From assembly GCF_000720325.1 (NCBI RefSeq), contig NZ_JOJM01000135.1, positions 1 to 27,787 of the forward strand: 27,787 nucleotides of DNA, in the 5' to 3' direction. This DNA comes from Streptomyces sp. NRRL B-1347. GTDB taxonomy: Bacteria; Actinomycetota; Actinomycetes; Streptomycetales; Streptomycetaceae. Position numbers and translations under genes: made by a program. The stretch's first letter is position 1; each line of letters starts with the position of its first letter. Under the pieces are notes generated by a model. That model was not told where the DNA came from and made no database searches. It saw nothing but the letters and a program-made list of their open reading frames with translations. Of the stretch, positions 1 through 10,300 are shown in pieces.

Positions 1-1
1 G

Positions 2-556
2 GGCGGGGACCGGTTCGACCGGGTGGACGTGGTCCAGCCGGTGCTGTTCGCCGTGATGGTGTCGCTCGCTGCTGTCTGGCAGGCGGCCGGGGTGAAGCCC
101 GCCGCCGTGGTCGGTCACAGCCAGGGTGAGATCGCGGCCGCCTGCGTGGCCGGTGTCCTGTCCCTGCGGGATGCTGCCCGTGTCGTGGCGCTGCGGAGCC
201 TTGCGATCCGTGAGCTGTCGGGCAAGGGCGGCATGGTCTCCGTGCCGCTGCCGGAGCAGGACGTACGTGAGCTGATCGCGGGCTGGGATGGCCGCATTGA
301 GGTCGCGGCTGTGAACGGCCCGGCCCAGGTGGTGGTTTCGGGTGAGCCGGAGGCGTTGGAGGAGCTGGTCGCCCAGTGCGTCGGCCAGGACGTCCGCGCC
401 CGTACGATCCCCGTGGACTACGCGTCGCACTCCTCGTACGTGGAGCAGATCGAGGCTCAGATCGGCGAGGCCCTGGCGGGTGTGACCCCGCAGGCCGCCG
501 AGGTGCCGCTGTTCTCCACCCTCACCGGTACCTGGCTGGACGTCCCCATGGATGCC
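2..556 (+). CDS. Gene A segment 1: methylmalonyl-CoA acyltransferase (AT1), both ends missing
   Basis: This frame enters from the left edge and encodes the middle of an acyltransferase that loads an extender unit onto the module's ACP. The nucleophile motif GHSQGE is present, with the Ser codon at 119-121. The specificity motif YASH lies at 419-430, which in cis-AT PKSs goes with methylmalonyl-CoA. The N-terminal GQGSQ motif is outside the window. After the residues DVPMDA (near 555) the frame is lost, and about 265 bases of the AT C-terminus and post-AT linker are missing compared with AT3. The protein is almost identical to AT6 in gene C over about 190 residues; the only difference I saw is RIEVAAVN against RIEIAAVN. 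Confidence 0.9.
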
Positions 557-560
557 GGAA
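552..560 (+). other. Junction 1: AT1 fused to post-AT linker with frame change
   Basis: The AT frame reads DVPMDAG up to about 556; the downstream frame reads KAFYPGAG from 559. The YASH to YAFQ distance is about 265 bases shorter than in AT3. No intervening stop or mobile element is seen. Confidence 0.85.
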
Positions 561-1998
561 GGCGTTCTACCCCGGCGCCGGAACCGTCGTCGACCTGCCC
601 ACGTATGCCTTCCAGCGCCAGCACTACTGGCTGACGGAGGACGAAGTGCCGGGCGCGGGCCCCGTGGTCGCCGTGGACGAGGTCGAGGCGCGCTTCTGGG
701 AAGCCGTGGAGCGCCAGGACCTGGCGGAGCTGACGGCGGAACTGGAGATCGCGGAGGACTCCGCCGCCGGCCTCGGCTCCGTCCTGCCCGCCCTGTCGTC
801 GTGGCGGCGCCAGCACCGCGAGCGGTCGGCCCTCGACGCCCTGCGCTACCGCGTGACCTGGAAGCCCCTGACCGGCGGCGCCCTGCCGACGTCCGGGCTC
901 ACCGGCCGGTGGCTCGTGGTGCTGCCCGACAGCGCCGCACGGCACCCCTGGGCCACAGGCGCCGCCGAAGCCCTGACACGGGCCGGTGCGGAGGTCGCCG
1001 AACTGCGGCTCGCCGCCCATGAGGTGACCCGCGAGGCGCTGGCCGGTCGGCTGCGCGACCACACCGGCACGGAACTCGCCGGTGTCGTCTCGCTCCTCGG
1101 TCTCGACGAGACCGCCGTCGACGGGCACGAGGCCGTGTCCGCCGGGCTCGCCGGAACCGTCGCGCTTGTGCAGGCCCTCGGCGACGCCGGGATCGGCGCG
1201 CGGCTGTGGACGGTGTCGCACGGCGCCGTCGCCACCGGCCGCGGCGACCGGGCCGTCAGCCCCGACCAGGCGCAGCTGTGGGGCCTCGGCCGGGTCGTGG
1301 CCCTGGAGCACCCGGACCGCTGGGGCGGCCTGATCGACCTGCCGTCGTCGTACGACACCCGTACCGGCGCCCGCTTCGCCGCCGCCCTCGCGGGGCCCGC
1401 GGGTGAGGACCAGCTCGCGGTGCGGAACACCGGCGTCTTCGTACGCCGCTTCGCGCACGCCCCGCTGCCCGACGACCGCAGCGCGGAACCCCGGTGGACG
1501 CCGAGCGGCACTGCCCTGATCACCGGCGGTACGGGTGCGATCGGCGGGCACGTGGCGCGCTGGCTGGCCCGCGAAGGCGTCGAGCACCTCGTCCTGACGA
1601 GCCGTCGCGGCCCGGAGGCTCCCGGCGCGGCCGAGCTGCGGGCCGAACTGGAGGAGCTGGGCGCCGAAGTCACCGTCGCGGCCTGCGACGTGGCCGACTG
1701 GGACGCGGTCGCGGGGCTCCTCGACGAACTCGCGGCGGACGGGCGCACCCTGCGCTCCGTCTTCCACACCGCGGGCGCCGGTCAGGAACAGCCGCTGGAC
1801 ACGATGACCACGGCGGACATCGCCGCCGTCCTGGAGGCGAAGGTCGCGGGTGCCGCGCACCTCGACGCGCTCCTCGACACCGGCTCGCTCGACGCGTTCG
1901 TGCTGTTCTCGTCCAACGCGGGCGTGTGGGGCAGCGGAAGCCAGGGCGCCTACGCGGCCGCCAACGCCCACCTCGACGCGCTCGCCGAGCAGCGCCGC
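556..1998 (+). CDS. Gene A segment 2: post-AT linker and A-type ketoreductase (KR1)
   Basis: The segment resumes in another frame with KAFYPGAG and the post-AT motif LPTYAFQ (about 559-615). The KR structural subdomain runs from about 680 to 1490 and the catalytic subdomain from about 1500. The NADPH site GGTGAIG is near 1525-1545, the catalytic Tyr codon is at 1951-1953 and the Asn follows in AAANA. Trp at 1927-1929 lies eight residues before the Tyr, the LDD motif is absent, and Gln is three residues before Tyr. By the usual KR fingerprints this is an A1-type KR, which would give an L-configured hydroxyl. There is no DH, so the module should leave a hydroxyl group. The frame is lost after LDALAEQRR near 1997; about 125 bases of the KR C-terminal part are missing compared with KR4. 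Confidence 0.9.
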
Positions 1999-2003
1999 GG
2001 TCG
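1988..2003 (+). other. Junction 2: KR1 internal loss with frame change
   Basis: LDALAEQRR is followed in another frame by [13 protein letters not shown]. The Tyr to D-x-DW distance is 112 bases against 237 in KR4. The lost part would hold the SVAWG-type motif. Catalytic residues are kept. Confidence 0.85.
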
Positions 2004-5000
2004 CCGCGCTCGCCCAGGCGGTGGCGTACGACGAGACGTTCGTGGCCGTCGCGGACATGGACTGGGAGCGGTTCGCGCCCGCCTTCACCGCGGCGCGCCC
2101 CAGCCCGTTCATCGGCGAACTGCCGGAGGTGCGGCGTGCCATCGAGGGGCCGGAGACGGCCACCGCGCCCGCCGCGACGAACGCGGTGGCGGGCTCCGAG
2201 TGGGCCGAGCGGCTCGCCGCCCTGCCGACGCCGGAGCAGGAGCGAGTGGCCCTCGACCTGGTACGGACACACGCCGCGGCCGTGCTCGGCCACCCGGGCG
2301 CGGAGGCCGTCGAACCCGCCCGCGCCTTCCGCGAGCTCGGCTTCGACTCCCTGACGGCCGTCGAGGTCCGCAACCGGCTCACCGCCGCGACCGGCCTCAA
2401 GCTGCCCACGACCCTCGTCTTCGACTACCCCAACGCCCACCTGCTCGCCGCCCACCTGCGCCGCGAGGCGCTCGGCGACGAGCCCGGCACCACCGGGACG
2501 CGGGCCGCCGCGCCCGCACCCGCCGACGACCCGATCGTCATCGTGTCGATGAGCTGCCGCTACCCCGGCGGCGCGGGCAGCCCGGACGCCCTGTGGCGGC
2601 TCGTGTCCGAAGGCACGGACGCGATCTCGGTGTTCCCCGCCGACCGGGGCTGGGAGAACACCGGCGCGGCCGCGTACCGCGCGGAGGGCGGCTTCCTCTA
2701 CGACGCCGCCGAGTTCGACGCCGCGTTCTTCGGCATCTCGCCGCGCGAGGCCCTCTCCATCGACCCGCAGCAGCGCCTCCTCCTCGAAGCCTCGTGGGAG
2801 CTGTTCGAGAGCGCGGGCATCGCCCCCGCCTCCGTACGCGGCCACCAGACCGGCGTCTTCATCGGCTCCGGCTACCAGGGCTACGGCGAGGGCGTCCAGG
2901 ACCTGCCGGACGGCGTCGAGGGCTATCTGCTCACCGGCAGCGCCGGAGCGGTGGTCTCCGGCCGCCTGTCGTACGCGTTCGGCCTCGAAGGCCCCGCGGT
3001 CACCGTCGACACCGCGTGCTCGTCTTCCCTCGTGGCCCTGCACCTGGCGGCGCAGGCGCTGCGCCAGGGCGAGTGCGACATGGCCCTCGCGGGCGGCGTC
3101 ACCGTGATGTCGACACCCACCGCCTTCGACGAGTTCAGCAAGCAGCAGGGCCTGGCCGCCGACGGCCGCTGCAAGCCGTTCGCCGAGGCGGCGGACGGCA
3201 CCGGCTGGGGCGAGGGCGTCGGCCTGCTCCTCCTGGAGCGCCTGTCCGACGCCCGCCGCAACGGCCATGAAGTCCTCGCGGTCGTACGGGGTTCCGCCGT
3301 CAACCAGGACGGCGCCAGCAACGGCCTGACCGCCCCCAACGGTCCGTCGCAGCAGCGCGTCATCCGCGCGGCCCTCGCCAACGCGGGCCTCGCGGCCGCC
3401 GATGTCGACGCCGTCGAAGCACATGGCACCGGCACCACCCTGGGGGACCCCATCGAGGCGCAGGCGCTCCTCGCCACGTACGGCCAGGAGCGCCCCGAGG
3501 ACCGGCCGCTGTGGCTCGGCTCCGTGAAGTCCAACATCGGCCACACCCAGGCCGCTTCGGGTGTCGCGGGCGTCATCAAGATGGTTCTCGCCATGCGCGA
3601 GGGCGTCCTGCCGCAGACGCTGCACGTGGACCAGCCGAGCACCCACGTCGACTGGTCGGCGGGCGCCGTCGAACTCCTTACGGAGTCCCGCGAGTGGACC
3701 GAGCGGGCGGACGCCCCGCGTCGTGCCGGTGTCTCGTCGTTCGGTGTGAGCGGTACCAACGCGCACGTGATCGTGGAGCAGGCACCGGTCGAGCAGCGCG
3801 CGGAGGTCGTGGAGCCGACCGCGCCGGTCACGACGGCCGTGCCGTGGCTGGTGTCCGCGCGGAACGCGGAGGCGCTGCGGGCCCAGGCCGTGCGGCTGCG
3901 GGACCACGTCACGGCCGACAGCGGCCTGGACGCCGTGGACCTGGGCTGGTCGCTCCTGTCGGGCCGCTCGTCCCTGGAACACCGGGCCGTGGTCCTTGGC
4001 CACAACCGTGACGACCTCCTGGCAGGCCTTGAGACGCTGGCCTCCGGCGGCCCCGGAGCCCTCGCGGGCTCGGTCGTCGAAGGCCGCCTCGGAATCGTGT
4101 TCACCGGTCAGGGCAGTCAGCGGATCGGGATGGGCCGGGAGTTGTACGAGTCCTTCCCGGTCTTCGCGGATGCGTTGGACGAGGTGTGTGCTCATATTGA
4201 TCCGTGGATAGAACGTTCGCTCCAGAGCGTGATGTATGGTCCGGACGTCGACCTCCTGGAGCAGACGGGCTACGCGCAGCCCGCGCTGTTCGCGATGGAA
4301 GTCGCCCTGTTCCGGCTTGCCGAGTCCTTCGGTGTACGTCCGGAGGTCGTGGGCGGTCATTCGATCGGTGAGCTGGCCGCCGCGTACGTGGCCGGGCTCT
4401 GGTCTCTCGAAGACGCTGCTCAACTGGTGGCTGCTCGCGGCCGGTTGATGCAGGCGCTGCCCGAGGGTGGGGCGATGCTGGCCGCGCAGATCGCGGAGGC
4501 CGATGTCCTGCCGCTGCTGGCGGACGTCTCGGACCGTGTGGGCGTGGCGGCCGTGAACGGGCCGGAGCAGATCGTGCTGTCCGGCGAGCGCGCTGCTCTC
4601 GAAGGTCTGGAGGAGGTGCTGCGCGGTGAGGGCCGGAAGGTGAAGTGGCTGAAGGTGTCGCACGCCTTCCACTCGCCGCTGATGGACCCGGCCCTGGACG
4701 ACTTCCGCAAGGTCGCGGCCAAGCTGACGTACGCCGATCCCGTCCTGCCGGTGGTCTCCAACGTCACGGGTGAGCTGGCGGACGCCGCCGAGCTGAAGGA
4801 CCCGGAGTACTGGGTCCGCCACATCCGTGAGGCGGTCCGGTTCCACGACGGGCTCGGCACGCTCGGCGCGCAGGGGGTGTCCACCCTTCTCGAACTGGGT
4901 CCGGACGCCGTGTTGACGGCGATGGCGCACGACACGTTCAGCGAGCCCGCCGCGCAGGCGGGTCTGGTCGGTGCTCTGCGTCAGGACCGTTCTGAGTCGT

Positions 5001-6130
5001 ACGCCTTCCAGCGCGACCGCTACTGGCTCACGTCGGGCCCGGCCGCCGCGCGTACGGGCGGGGTCGCCGCCGACGAGGTGGAGGCCCGGTTCTGGGAGGC
5101 CGTGGAGGCCGAGGACCTGGAGTCGCTGAGCGCCGAGCTGGGCGACGGTGCCGACGGCGCGGCGCTGGGCGAGGTGCTTCCGGTCCTGTCGTCGTGGCGG
5201 CGGCAGCGGCGTACGGCGTCGACGCTGGACGCCCTGCGCTACCGCCTCGCCTGGAAGCCGCTGGGCCAGGCGCCCGCCGCGCGGCTCGACGGGACGTGGC
5301 TGCTCGTCGTGCCGGACGGCGGCGCGGACGTCGCCGACTGGGCGGCCGCCGTCGAGAACGCGCTCGGCGGACTCGGTACCGAGGTGCGCACGGTCGTCGT
5401 ACCGGACACCGAGGGAGCCGACCGCGAGGAACTCGCCGAGCGGCTGCGCAAGGAAGCGACGGCCGTCGGCGGTGAACTGTCCGGCGTGCTCTCCCTGCTC
5501 GCCGCCGACGAGGAGCCGCACGCCGTGCGCGGTGGCGTCAGCCGAGGCCTCGCCGCGACCGTGACCCTGGTGCGGGCCCTGCACACCGCGGACCTGGGCG
5601 CCCCGCTCTGGCTCGCCAGCCGGTCCGCGCTGACCGTGGGCGGCGCCGACCCGGCGCCCCGGCACGCACAGGCGGCCCTGTGGGGCCTGGGCCGCGTAGT
5701 GGCCGTGGAGTACCCGCGGCTGTGGGGCGGCCTGGTCGACCTGCCCGGGACGGCCGACGCGCGGGCCCTGGCCGGGCTCGCCGGTGCCGTCGGCGGCGCC
5801 TGGGCCGGTGAGGACCAGGTGGCCGTACGTGGGTCCGGGGTGTTCGCGCGTCGTTTGGAGCGGGCGTCGCTTGATGTGTCGAGTGCGGGGGAGTGGGTGC
5901 CGGAAGGCACTGTCCTGGTGACGGGTGGCACGGGTGCCATCGGTGGGCATGTCGCCCGTTGGCTCGCCTCTCGTGGTGCTGCGCGTCTCGTCCTGACGAG
6001 TCGTCGTGGTGAGGGCGCTCCGGGAGCTGTGGAACTGCGGGCCGAGTTGGAGGGGTTGGGGGCCGAGGTCACGATCGCTGCCTGTGATGTGGCGGATCGT
6101 GACGCGTTGGCGGGTGTCCTCGATAGCTGA
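1997..6130 (+). CDS. Gene A segment 3: KR1 end, ACP, then KS-AT(malonyl)-KR2 start
   Basis: The segment begins inside the C-terminal end of KR1 (ADMDWERF near 2055). ACP1 follows, with the phosphopantetheine site GFDSL and its Ser codon at 2348-2350. The KS spans about 2527-3786 and is complete: Cys codon 3017-3019 in DTACSSS, His 3422-3424 in EAHGTGT and His 3542-3544 in NIGHTQ. AT2 starts near 4094 with GQGSQ, has Ser at 4361-4363 in GHSIGE and HAFH at 4661-4672, predicting malonyl-CoA. At about 4997 the AT tail is fused in frame to [10 protein letters not shown]; about 108 bases of linker are absent compared with AT3. The KR2 structural part (about 5075-5880) and NADPH site (near 5918-5950) follow. 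The frame stops at TGA 6128-6130 inside KR2, at a junction and not at a domain boundary. Confidence 0.9.
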   Translation, partial: AVAALAQAVAYDETFVAVADMDWERFAPAFTAARPSPFIGELPEVRRAIEGPETATAPAATNAVAGSEWAERLAALPTPEQERVALDLVRTHAAAVLGHPGAEAVEPARAFRELGFDSLTAVEVRNRLTAATGLKLPTTLVFDYPNAHLLAAHLRREALGDEPGTTGTRAAAPAPADDPIVIVSMSCRYPGGAGSPDALWRLVSEGTDAISVFPADRGWENTGAAAYRAEGGFLYDAAEFDAAFFGISPREALSIDPQQRLLLEASWELFESAGIAPASVRGHQTGVFIGSGYQGYGEGVQDLPDGVEGYLLTGSAGAVVSGRLSYAFGLEGPAVTVDTACSSSLVALHLAAQALRQGECDMALAGGVTVMSTPTAFDEFSKQQGLAADGRCKPFAEAADGTGWGEGVGLLLLERLSDARRNGHEVLAVVRGSAVNQDGASNGLTAPNGPSQQRVIRAALANAGLAAADVDAVEAHGTGTTLGDPIEAQALLATYGQERPEDRPLWLGSVKSNIGHTQAASGVAGVIKMVLAMREGVLPQTLHVDQPSTHVDWSAGAVELLTESREWTERADAPRRAGVSSFGVSGTNAHVIVEQAPVEQRAEVVEPTAPVTTAVPWLVSARNAEALRAQAVRLRDHVTADSGLDAVDLGWSLLSGRSSLEHRAVVLGHNRDDLLAGLETLASGGPGALAGSVVEGRLGIVFTGQGSQRIGMGRELYESFPVFADALDEVCAHIDPWIERSLQSVMYGPDVDLLEQTGYAQPALFAMEVALFRLAESFGVRPEVVGGHSIGELAAAYVAGLWSLEDAAQLVAARGRLMQALPEGGAMLAAQIAEADVLPLLADVSDRVGVAAVNGPEQIVLSGERAALEGLEEVLRGEGRKVKWLKVSHAFHSPLMDPALDDFRKVAAKLTYADPVLPVVSNVTGELADAAELKDPEYWVRHIREAVRFHDGLGTLGAQGVSTLLELGPDAVLTAMAHDTFSEPAAQAGLVGALRQDRSESYAFQRDRYWLTSGPAAARTGGVAADEVEARFWEAVEAEDLESLSAELGDGADGAALGEVLPVLSSWRRQRRTASTLDALRYRLAWKPLGQAPAARLDGTWLLVVPDGGADVADWAAAVENALGGLGTEVRTVVVPDTEGADREELAERLRKEATAVGGELSGVLSLLAADEEPHAVRGGVSRGLAATVTLVRALHTADLGAPLWLASRSALTVGGADPAPRHAQAALWGLGRVVAVEYPRLWGGLVDLPGTADARALAGLAGAVGGAWAGEDQVAVRGSGVFARRLERASLDVSSAGEWVPEGTVLVTGGTGAIGGHVARWLASRGAARLVLTSRRGEGAPGAVELRAELEGLGAEVTIAACDVADRDALAGVLDS
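4202..4235 (+). repeat. Identical 34-nt block, copy 1 (AT2)
   Basis: It encodes [11 protein letters not shown] with the rare Ile codon ATA and contains the palindrome GAACGTTC (4211-4218). Identical copies lie at 9085-9118 and 17879-17912 in the same place of two other malonyl ATs. Confidence 0.8.
4990..5002 (+). other. Junction 3: AT2 tail fused in frame to YAFQ motif
   Basis: ALRQDRSE runs directly into [11 protein letters not shown]. The HAFH to YAFQ distance is 339 bases against 447 in AT3, so about 36 codons of linker are absent without a frame change. Confidence 0.75.
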
Positions 6131-6135
6131 CGTCC
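6120..6135 (+). other. Junction 4: KR2 internal loss with frame change and premature TGA
   Basis: LAGVLDS ends at TGA 6128-6130, while the next frame reads [13 protein letters not shown]. The NADPH site to Tyr distance is 284 bases against about 420 in KR4 and KR6. The LDD region is lost. Confidence 0.87.
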
Positions 6136-7074
6136 GGCCTCGACCTGACGGCGTTCGTGCTCTTCTCCTCCTTCGCGGGCCTCTCCGGCGGTACCGGGCA
6201 GGGGAGTTACGCCGCCGCCAACGCCGCGCTCGACGCGCTCGCCGCACACCGCAGGGCACGCGGCCTCACGGCGACCTCCGTCGCCTGGGGCGCGTGGGCC
6301 GGCGGCGGAATGGCCGCCGACCGGGCGCAGGGCGGCGCCGTGCCGCCGATGGAGCCGGAACTCGCGGTCACCGCCCTCGGTCAGGCCCTCGGGCAGGACC
6401 TGGCCGTCACCGTCATCGCCGACGTCGACTGGGAGCAGTACCTGGCGGCCGGCCCGGCGCTCGCGCCCAACCCGCTCTTCGCCGACCTGCCCGAGGCCCG
6501 CGCCCTCCAGGAGCGCACCGCCCGCACGGACAGCGGGACGGCCGACAGCACGGAACCCGACCTCGCGCGGCAGCTCGCGGCGCTCTCCGGGCCCGAGCGC
6601 GACCGGCTCCTCGAGGACCTGGTCCGCACGCACGCGGCGGCCGTCCTCGGCTACCCGGGACCGGAGCGCGTCGAACCCGGCCGCGCCTTCCGGGAGCTGG
6701 GCTTCGACTCCCTCACCGCCGTCGAACTGCGCAACGCGCTCGGCGCGGCCACCGGCCTGCCCCTGCCCACCACCCTCGTCTTCGACCACCCCACGCCCGT
6801 GGCGCTCGCCACCTACCTCAAGGCCGAACTGGCCCCGGGCGAGGGCGAGTCGGCGGGCCTCCTGGCGCAGCTCGACACGCTGGAGCTGGGGCTCGCCGAG
6901 AGCGTCCCGTCGGACGACGAACTGGCCACGATCGCCGAGCGGCTGCGGCTGCTGCTCGACCGGTGCACCCGTGGCGCGGACGACGAGGAGGACGCGCAGG
7001 TCGCGGAGGAGCTGGAGTCCGCGACGGACGACGAGATGTTCGACTTCATCAGCAAGGAGTTCGGGATCTCCTGA
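6127..7074 (+). CDS. Gene A segment 4: KR2 C-terminal half, ACP and C-terminal docking domain
   Basis: The frame resumes with [15 protein letters not shown] of KR2. The catalytic Tyr codon is 6208-6210 in GSYAAANA, and there is no Trp eight residues before it, as in B-type KRs. The LDD motif that would settle this lies in the roughly 140 bases missing at the junction. ACP2 (about 6585-6825) carries GFDSL with Ser at 6709-6711. From about 6840 the tail has acidic helices ending in [13 protein letters not shown], the usual form of a C-terminal docking domain that binds the N-terminal coiled coil of the next PKS protein. TGA at 7072-7074 is therefore the true gene end. The protein starting at 7204 is the obvious partner. 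Confidence 0.92.
   Translation: MTSGLDLTAFVLFSSFAGLSGGTGQGSYAAANAALDALAAHRRARGLTATSVAWGAWAGGGMAADRAQGGAVPPMEPELAVTALGQALGQDLAVTVIADVDWEQYLAAGPALAPNPLFADLPEARALQERTARTDSGTADSTEPDLARQLAALSGPERDRLLEDLVRTHAAAVLGYPGPERVEPGRAFRELGFDSLTAVELRNALGAATGLPLPTTLVFDHPTPVALATYLKAELAPGEGESAGLLAQLDTLELGLAESVPSDDELATIAERLRLLLDRCTRGADDEEDAQVAEELESATDDEMFDFISKEFGIS
6840..7071 (+). other. C-terminal docking domain of gene A product
   Basis: After ACP2 about 75 residues form a Leu/Glu-rich helical segment ([12 protein letters not shown], then [12 protein letters not shown]) and a short acidic final helix with DDEMFDFI. This is the layout of class 1 C-terminal docking domains in actinomycete cis-AT PKSs. The sequence directly shows the motif order. 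That it pairs with gene B is inferred from adjacency and from the matching N-terminal coiled coil there. Confidence 0.85.
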
Positions 7075-7154
7075 TGCGCCGGCCCCCTGCAATCCCCTGA
7101 CGCGACCGATGCGCCGCCCACGCAGTCCCCTGATGTGCCGCCCCCGCCCCGGCG
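7073..7154 (+). repeat. Imperfect tandem repeat in the A-B spacer
   Basis: Three decaying units start with GATGCGCCG (7073), GATGCGCCG (7108) and GATGTGCCG (7132). The first two end in TCCCCTGA (at 7093-7100 and 7126-7133). Spacing is uneven (35 and 24 bases). It may be slippage-derived filler; no function is implied. Confidence 0.45.
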
Positions 7155-7162
7155 CGGGGGCG
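7145..7162 (+). other. Short GC hairpin upstream of gene B
   Basis: CGCCCC (7145-7150) pairs with GGGGCG (7157-7162) across a six-base GGCGCG loop. No T-run follows, so it is not a classic intrinsic terminator. It could be a weak attenuating or mRNA-end structure, or chance in such GC-rich DNA. Confidence 0.3.
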
Positions 7163-7189
7163 CCGCACCGCACTCTCCGACTTGTCTCT

Positions 7190-7194
7190 AGGAG
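7190..7194 (+). promoter_or_regulatory. Ribosome binding site of gene B
   Basis: AGGAG at 7190-7194 lies nine bases before ATG 7204. Together with the docking coiled coil that begins right at this ATG, it fixes the start of gene B. Confidence 0.8.
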
Positions 7195-7203
7195 CTAGGC
7201 CAG

Positions 7204-7305
7204 ATGGTGAACGACGACAAAATCCGCCGCCTTCTCAAGCAGGTGACGGCGGATCTGCACACGACTCGTCGGAGAGTGCGCGAACTCGAGTCGAAGGACG
7301 CGGAG
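7204..7305 (+). other. N-terminal docking coiled coil of gene B product
   Basis: About 34 residues start [18 protein letters not shown] and continue with an Arg/Glu-rich helix before the KS ([15 protein letters not shown]). This is the standard N-terminal docking form in actinomycete modular PKSs. Partner assignment to gene A is inferred from adjacency. Confidence 0.85.
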
Positions 7306-10300
7306 CCGGTCGCGATCATCGCGATGAGCTGCCGCTTCCCCGGCGGCGCGAGCACTCCCGAAACCCTGTGGCAGCTGGTGCGGGACGGCGTGGACACCGT
7401 GTCCGCGTTCCCCGCGAACCGCGGCTGGGACGTGGCCGGGCTCTACCACCCCGACCCCGACCACCAGGGCACCACGTACACCCGCGAAGGCGGGTTCGTG
7501 TACGACGCCGACGCGTTCGACGCGGGCTTCTTCGGCATCTCGCCGCGCGAAGCACGCGCCATGGACCCGCAGCAGCGCCTCCTCCTGGAGACCGCGTGGG
7601 AGTCCTTCGAGCGCGCGGGCATCGACCCGCAGAGCCTGCGCGGCAGCCGCACCGGCGTGTTCACCGGCACCAACGGCCAGGACTACACGGCCGTCGTCGC
7701 CGAGGCCGCCGACAGCGTCGAGGGCTACTCGGGCACCGGCAACACCGCGGCCGTCGTCTCCGGCCGCCTCTCCTACACCCTGGGCCTCGAAGGCCCGGCG
7801 GTCACCGTCGACACGGCCTGCTCGTCGTCGCTCGTGGCCCTGCACCTGGCCGCGCAGGCGCTGCGGCAGGGCGAGTGCGGTCTCGCCCTCGCGGGTGGTG
7901 TGTCCCTGATGTCGACGCCCACCGCGTTCGTGGAGTTCAGCCGCCAGCGCGGCATGGCCGCCGACGGCCGCTGCAAGGCCTTCGCGGAGGCGGCGGACGG
8001 CACCGGCTGGGGCGAGGGCGTGGGCCTGCTGCTCCTGGAGCGGTTGTCCGACGCCCGTCGTAACGGTCACGAAGTCCTCGCTGTCGTACGGGGCTCCGCC
8101 GTGAACCAGGACGGCGCCAGCAACGGCCTCACCGCCCCCAACGGCCCCGCGCAACAGCGGGTGATCCGCGCGGCCCTCACCAACGCCCGTCTGACGGCCG
8201 CCGACGTGGACGCCGTCGAGGCCCACGGCACCGGCACCACCCTCGGCGATCCCATCGAGGCCCAGGCCCTCCTCGCCACCTACGGCCAGGGGCGGCCGCG
8301 GACCCGGCCGCTGTGGCTGGGCTCCGTGAAGTCCAACATCGGTCACACCCAGGCCGCCGCGGGCGCCGCCGGTGTCATCAAGATGGTCATGGCCATGCGC
8401 GAGGGCGTGCTTCCGCGGACGCTCCACGTGGACCGGCCGAGCACCCACGTGGACTGGTCCGCGGGGGCCGTCGAACTGCTCACCGAGCGCCGCGACTGGC
8501 CGGAGCAGGAGGACGCGCCGCGCCGCGCCGGTGTCTCCTCCTTCGGCGTCAGCGGCACCAACGCCCACGTGATCATCGAGGAGGCCCCCGCCGCCGAGCC
8601 GCAGGGCCAGCCGGAGGAAGGCCCCGCCACGGGCACCGCCCCGGACGCCGACGCCGACGCCGGTGCCGCCCCGGAGGCGCGCCCCGTCGGCGGGCCCACG
8701 GTCTGGCCGCTGTCCGGCCGCACCGCCAAGGCGCTGCGTGCCCAGGCCGCCCGGCTGCGGGAGCGCCTGCTCGCCGACCCCGCCCTCGCCGCCGACGCCG
8801 ACGGGCGGGCCGACCTCGGCTGGTCCCTCGCCACCGGCCGCTCCGCCTTCGAGCACCGGGCCGTGCTCATCGGCGCGGACCGCGACCGGTTCCTCACCGC
8901 CCTGGAGTCCCTCGCCGCCGAAGGGCTCACCGCCCCCGGCACGGTGACCGGCGCGGTCGCCGAAGGCCGCCTGGGCGCCGTCTTCACCGGCCAGGGCAGC
9001 CAGCGCGCCGGGATGGGCCGGGAGCTGTACGAGTCCTTCCCCGTCTTCGCGGCGGCGCTGGACGAGGTGTGCGCCCATATAGACCCGTGGATAGAACGTT
9101 CGCTCCAGAGCGTGATGTTCGGTACCGACGCCGAGCTCCTGGAGCAGACCGGCTACACACAGCCCGCGTTGTTCGCGATGGAAGTCGCCCTGTTCCGGCT
9201 CGCCGAGTCCTTCGGCGTACGTCCGGAGATCGTGGGCGGGCACTCCATCGGCGAGCTGGCCGCCGCGCATGTGGCCGGGCTGTGGTCCCTCGAAGACGCG
9301 GCCCGACTGGTCGCCGCGCGGGGCCGGTTGATGCAGGCCCTGCCCCGCGGCGGCGCCATGCTCGCCGTCCAGGCCGCGGAGGCCGATGTCGCCCCGCTCC
9401 TGGAGGAGGTCGCCGAGTGGGCGGGCATCGCCGCCGTCAACGGCCCCGCCCAGGTGGTGCTCTCCGGCGACCGCGGCGTCCTGGAGGACCTCGCCGTCCA
9501 GCTGCGCGCCGACGGCCGCAAGACCCGCTGGCTCAAGGTCAGCCACGCCTTCCACTCGCCGCTCATGGCGCCCATGCTCGACGAGTTCCGGCAGGTCGCG
9601 CAGGGGCTGACGTACCAGGACCCGACGCTGCCCGTCGTCTCGAACGTCACCGGGCGGCTCGCCACCGCGGACGAGCTGAAGGACCCCGAGTACTGGGTGC
9701 GGCACGTGCGCGAGGCCGTCCGCTTCCACGACGGCCTCGGCGCCCTCACCGACTTCGGCGCCACCACCCTCCTCGAACTGGGCCCCGACGCGATCCTCAC
9801 CGCGATGGCCCACGACACCCTCACCGGCCCCGAGGCACAGGCCGGACTCGTCCCCGCGCTGCGCCGCGACCGGCCCGAGCCCGACACCTTCCTGACGGCA
9901 CTCGCCCGCCTGCACGTGCGCGGCGCCACCGTCGACTGGACCCCGCGGTACGCGCCCCTAGGGGCGCGCCGCCGCGTCGCGCTGCCCACGTACGCCTTCC
10001 AGCACCAGAGCTACTGGCTGGACACGGCAGCCCCGGGCGCACCGGCGTCGGCGGCGGGCGCGGCCCCCGCCGACAGCGTCGAGGCGCGCTTCTGGGAGGC
10101 CGTCGAGCACGAGGACCTCGGCGAGCTCACCGGCGCCCTCGACGTGCCCGACGACGCCCCGCTGACCGACGTCCTGCCCGCCCTGACGGCCTGGCGGCGC
10201 AAGCAGCGCGCCGCGTCCGCGCTCGACGCCTGGCGCTACCGCGTCACCTGGAACCCGCTGCCGCCGCAGGCGTCGACGTACGGCCCCGCGCTGACGGGCA

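Larger units (their letters stand above)
1..7074 (+). pseudogene. Gene A: modular type I polyketide synthase, 5' end outside window, frame-broken as given
   Basis: This is the 3' part of a multimodular PKS gene. Domain order is AT (methylmalonyl type), KR and ACP of one module, then KS, AT (malonyl type), KR, ACP and a C-terminal docking tail. Such proteins extend a thioester-bound acyl chain by decarboxylative Claisen condensation on carrier proteins and reduce the beta-keto group. As written the frame changes near 556, 1997 and 6127, and a further in-frame loss is seen near 4997, so no single protein can be read. Domains on both sides of each break keep their motifs, so I think the true gene is intact and the sequence has collapsed. 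The only natural end is TGA at 7072-7074 after a typical docking helix. Gene B follows 129 bp later on the same strand. It would be a true pseudogene only if the breaks are confirmed in the chromosome. Confidence 0.85.
7075..7203 (+). other. Intergenic spacer between genes A and B (129 bp)
   Basis: No gene fits here. The spacer holds an imperfect tandem repeat (units beginning GATGCGCCG at 7073 and 7108 and GATGTGCCG at 7132), a small GC hairpin at 7145-7162 and the ribosome binding site of gene B. I see no convincing promoter, so A and B are probably co-transcribed (inference). Confidence 0.6.

Noticed and set aside
376..555. Upstream extension of the frame used by gene A segment 2
   Set aside because: Before about 556 this frame is an Arg/Gly/Pro-rich shadow of AT1. 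Protein homology switches at the junction.
6120..6135. Programmed frameshifting to explain the frame changes
   Set aside because: No slippery heptamer or consistent signal is shared by the joins, and domain content is physically missing at each one, which a ribosomal shift cannot explain.
1670..6259. Very long open frame on the minus strand (about 1500 codons), with similar ones at 10985-17419 and 23184-27017
   Set aside because: They mirror the PKS genes, are rich in Gly, Arg, Ala and Val without recognisable domains, and are the usual antisense artefact of high GC with few stops.
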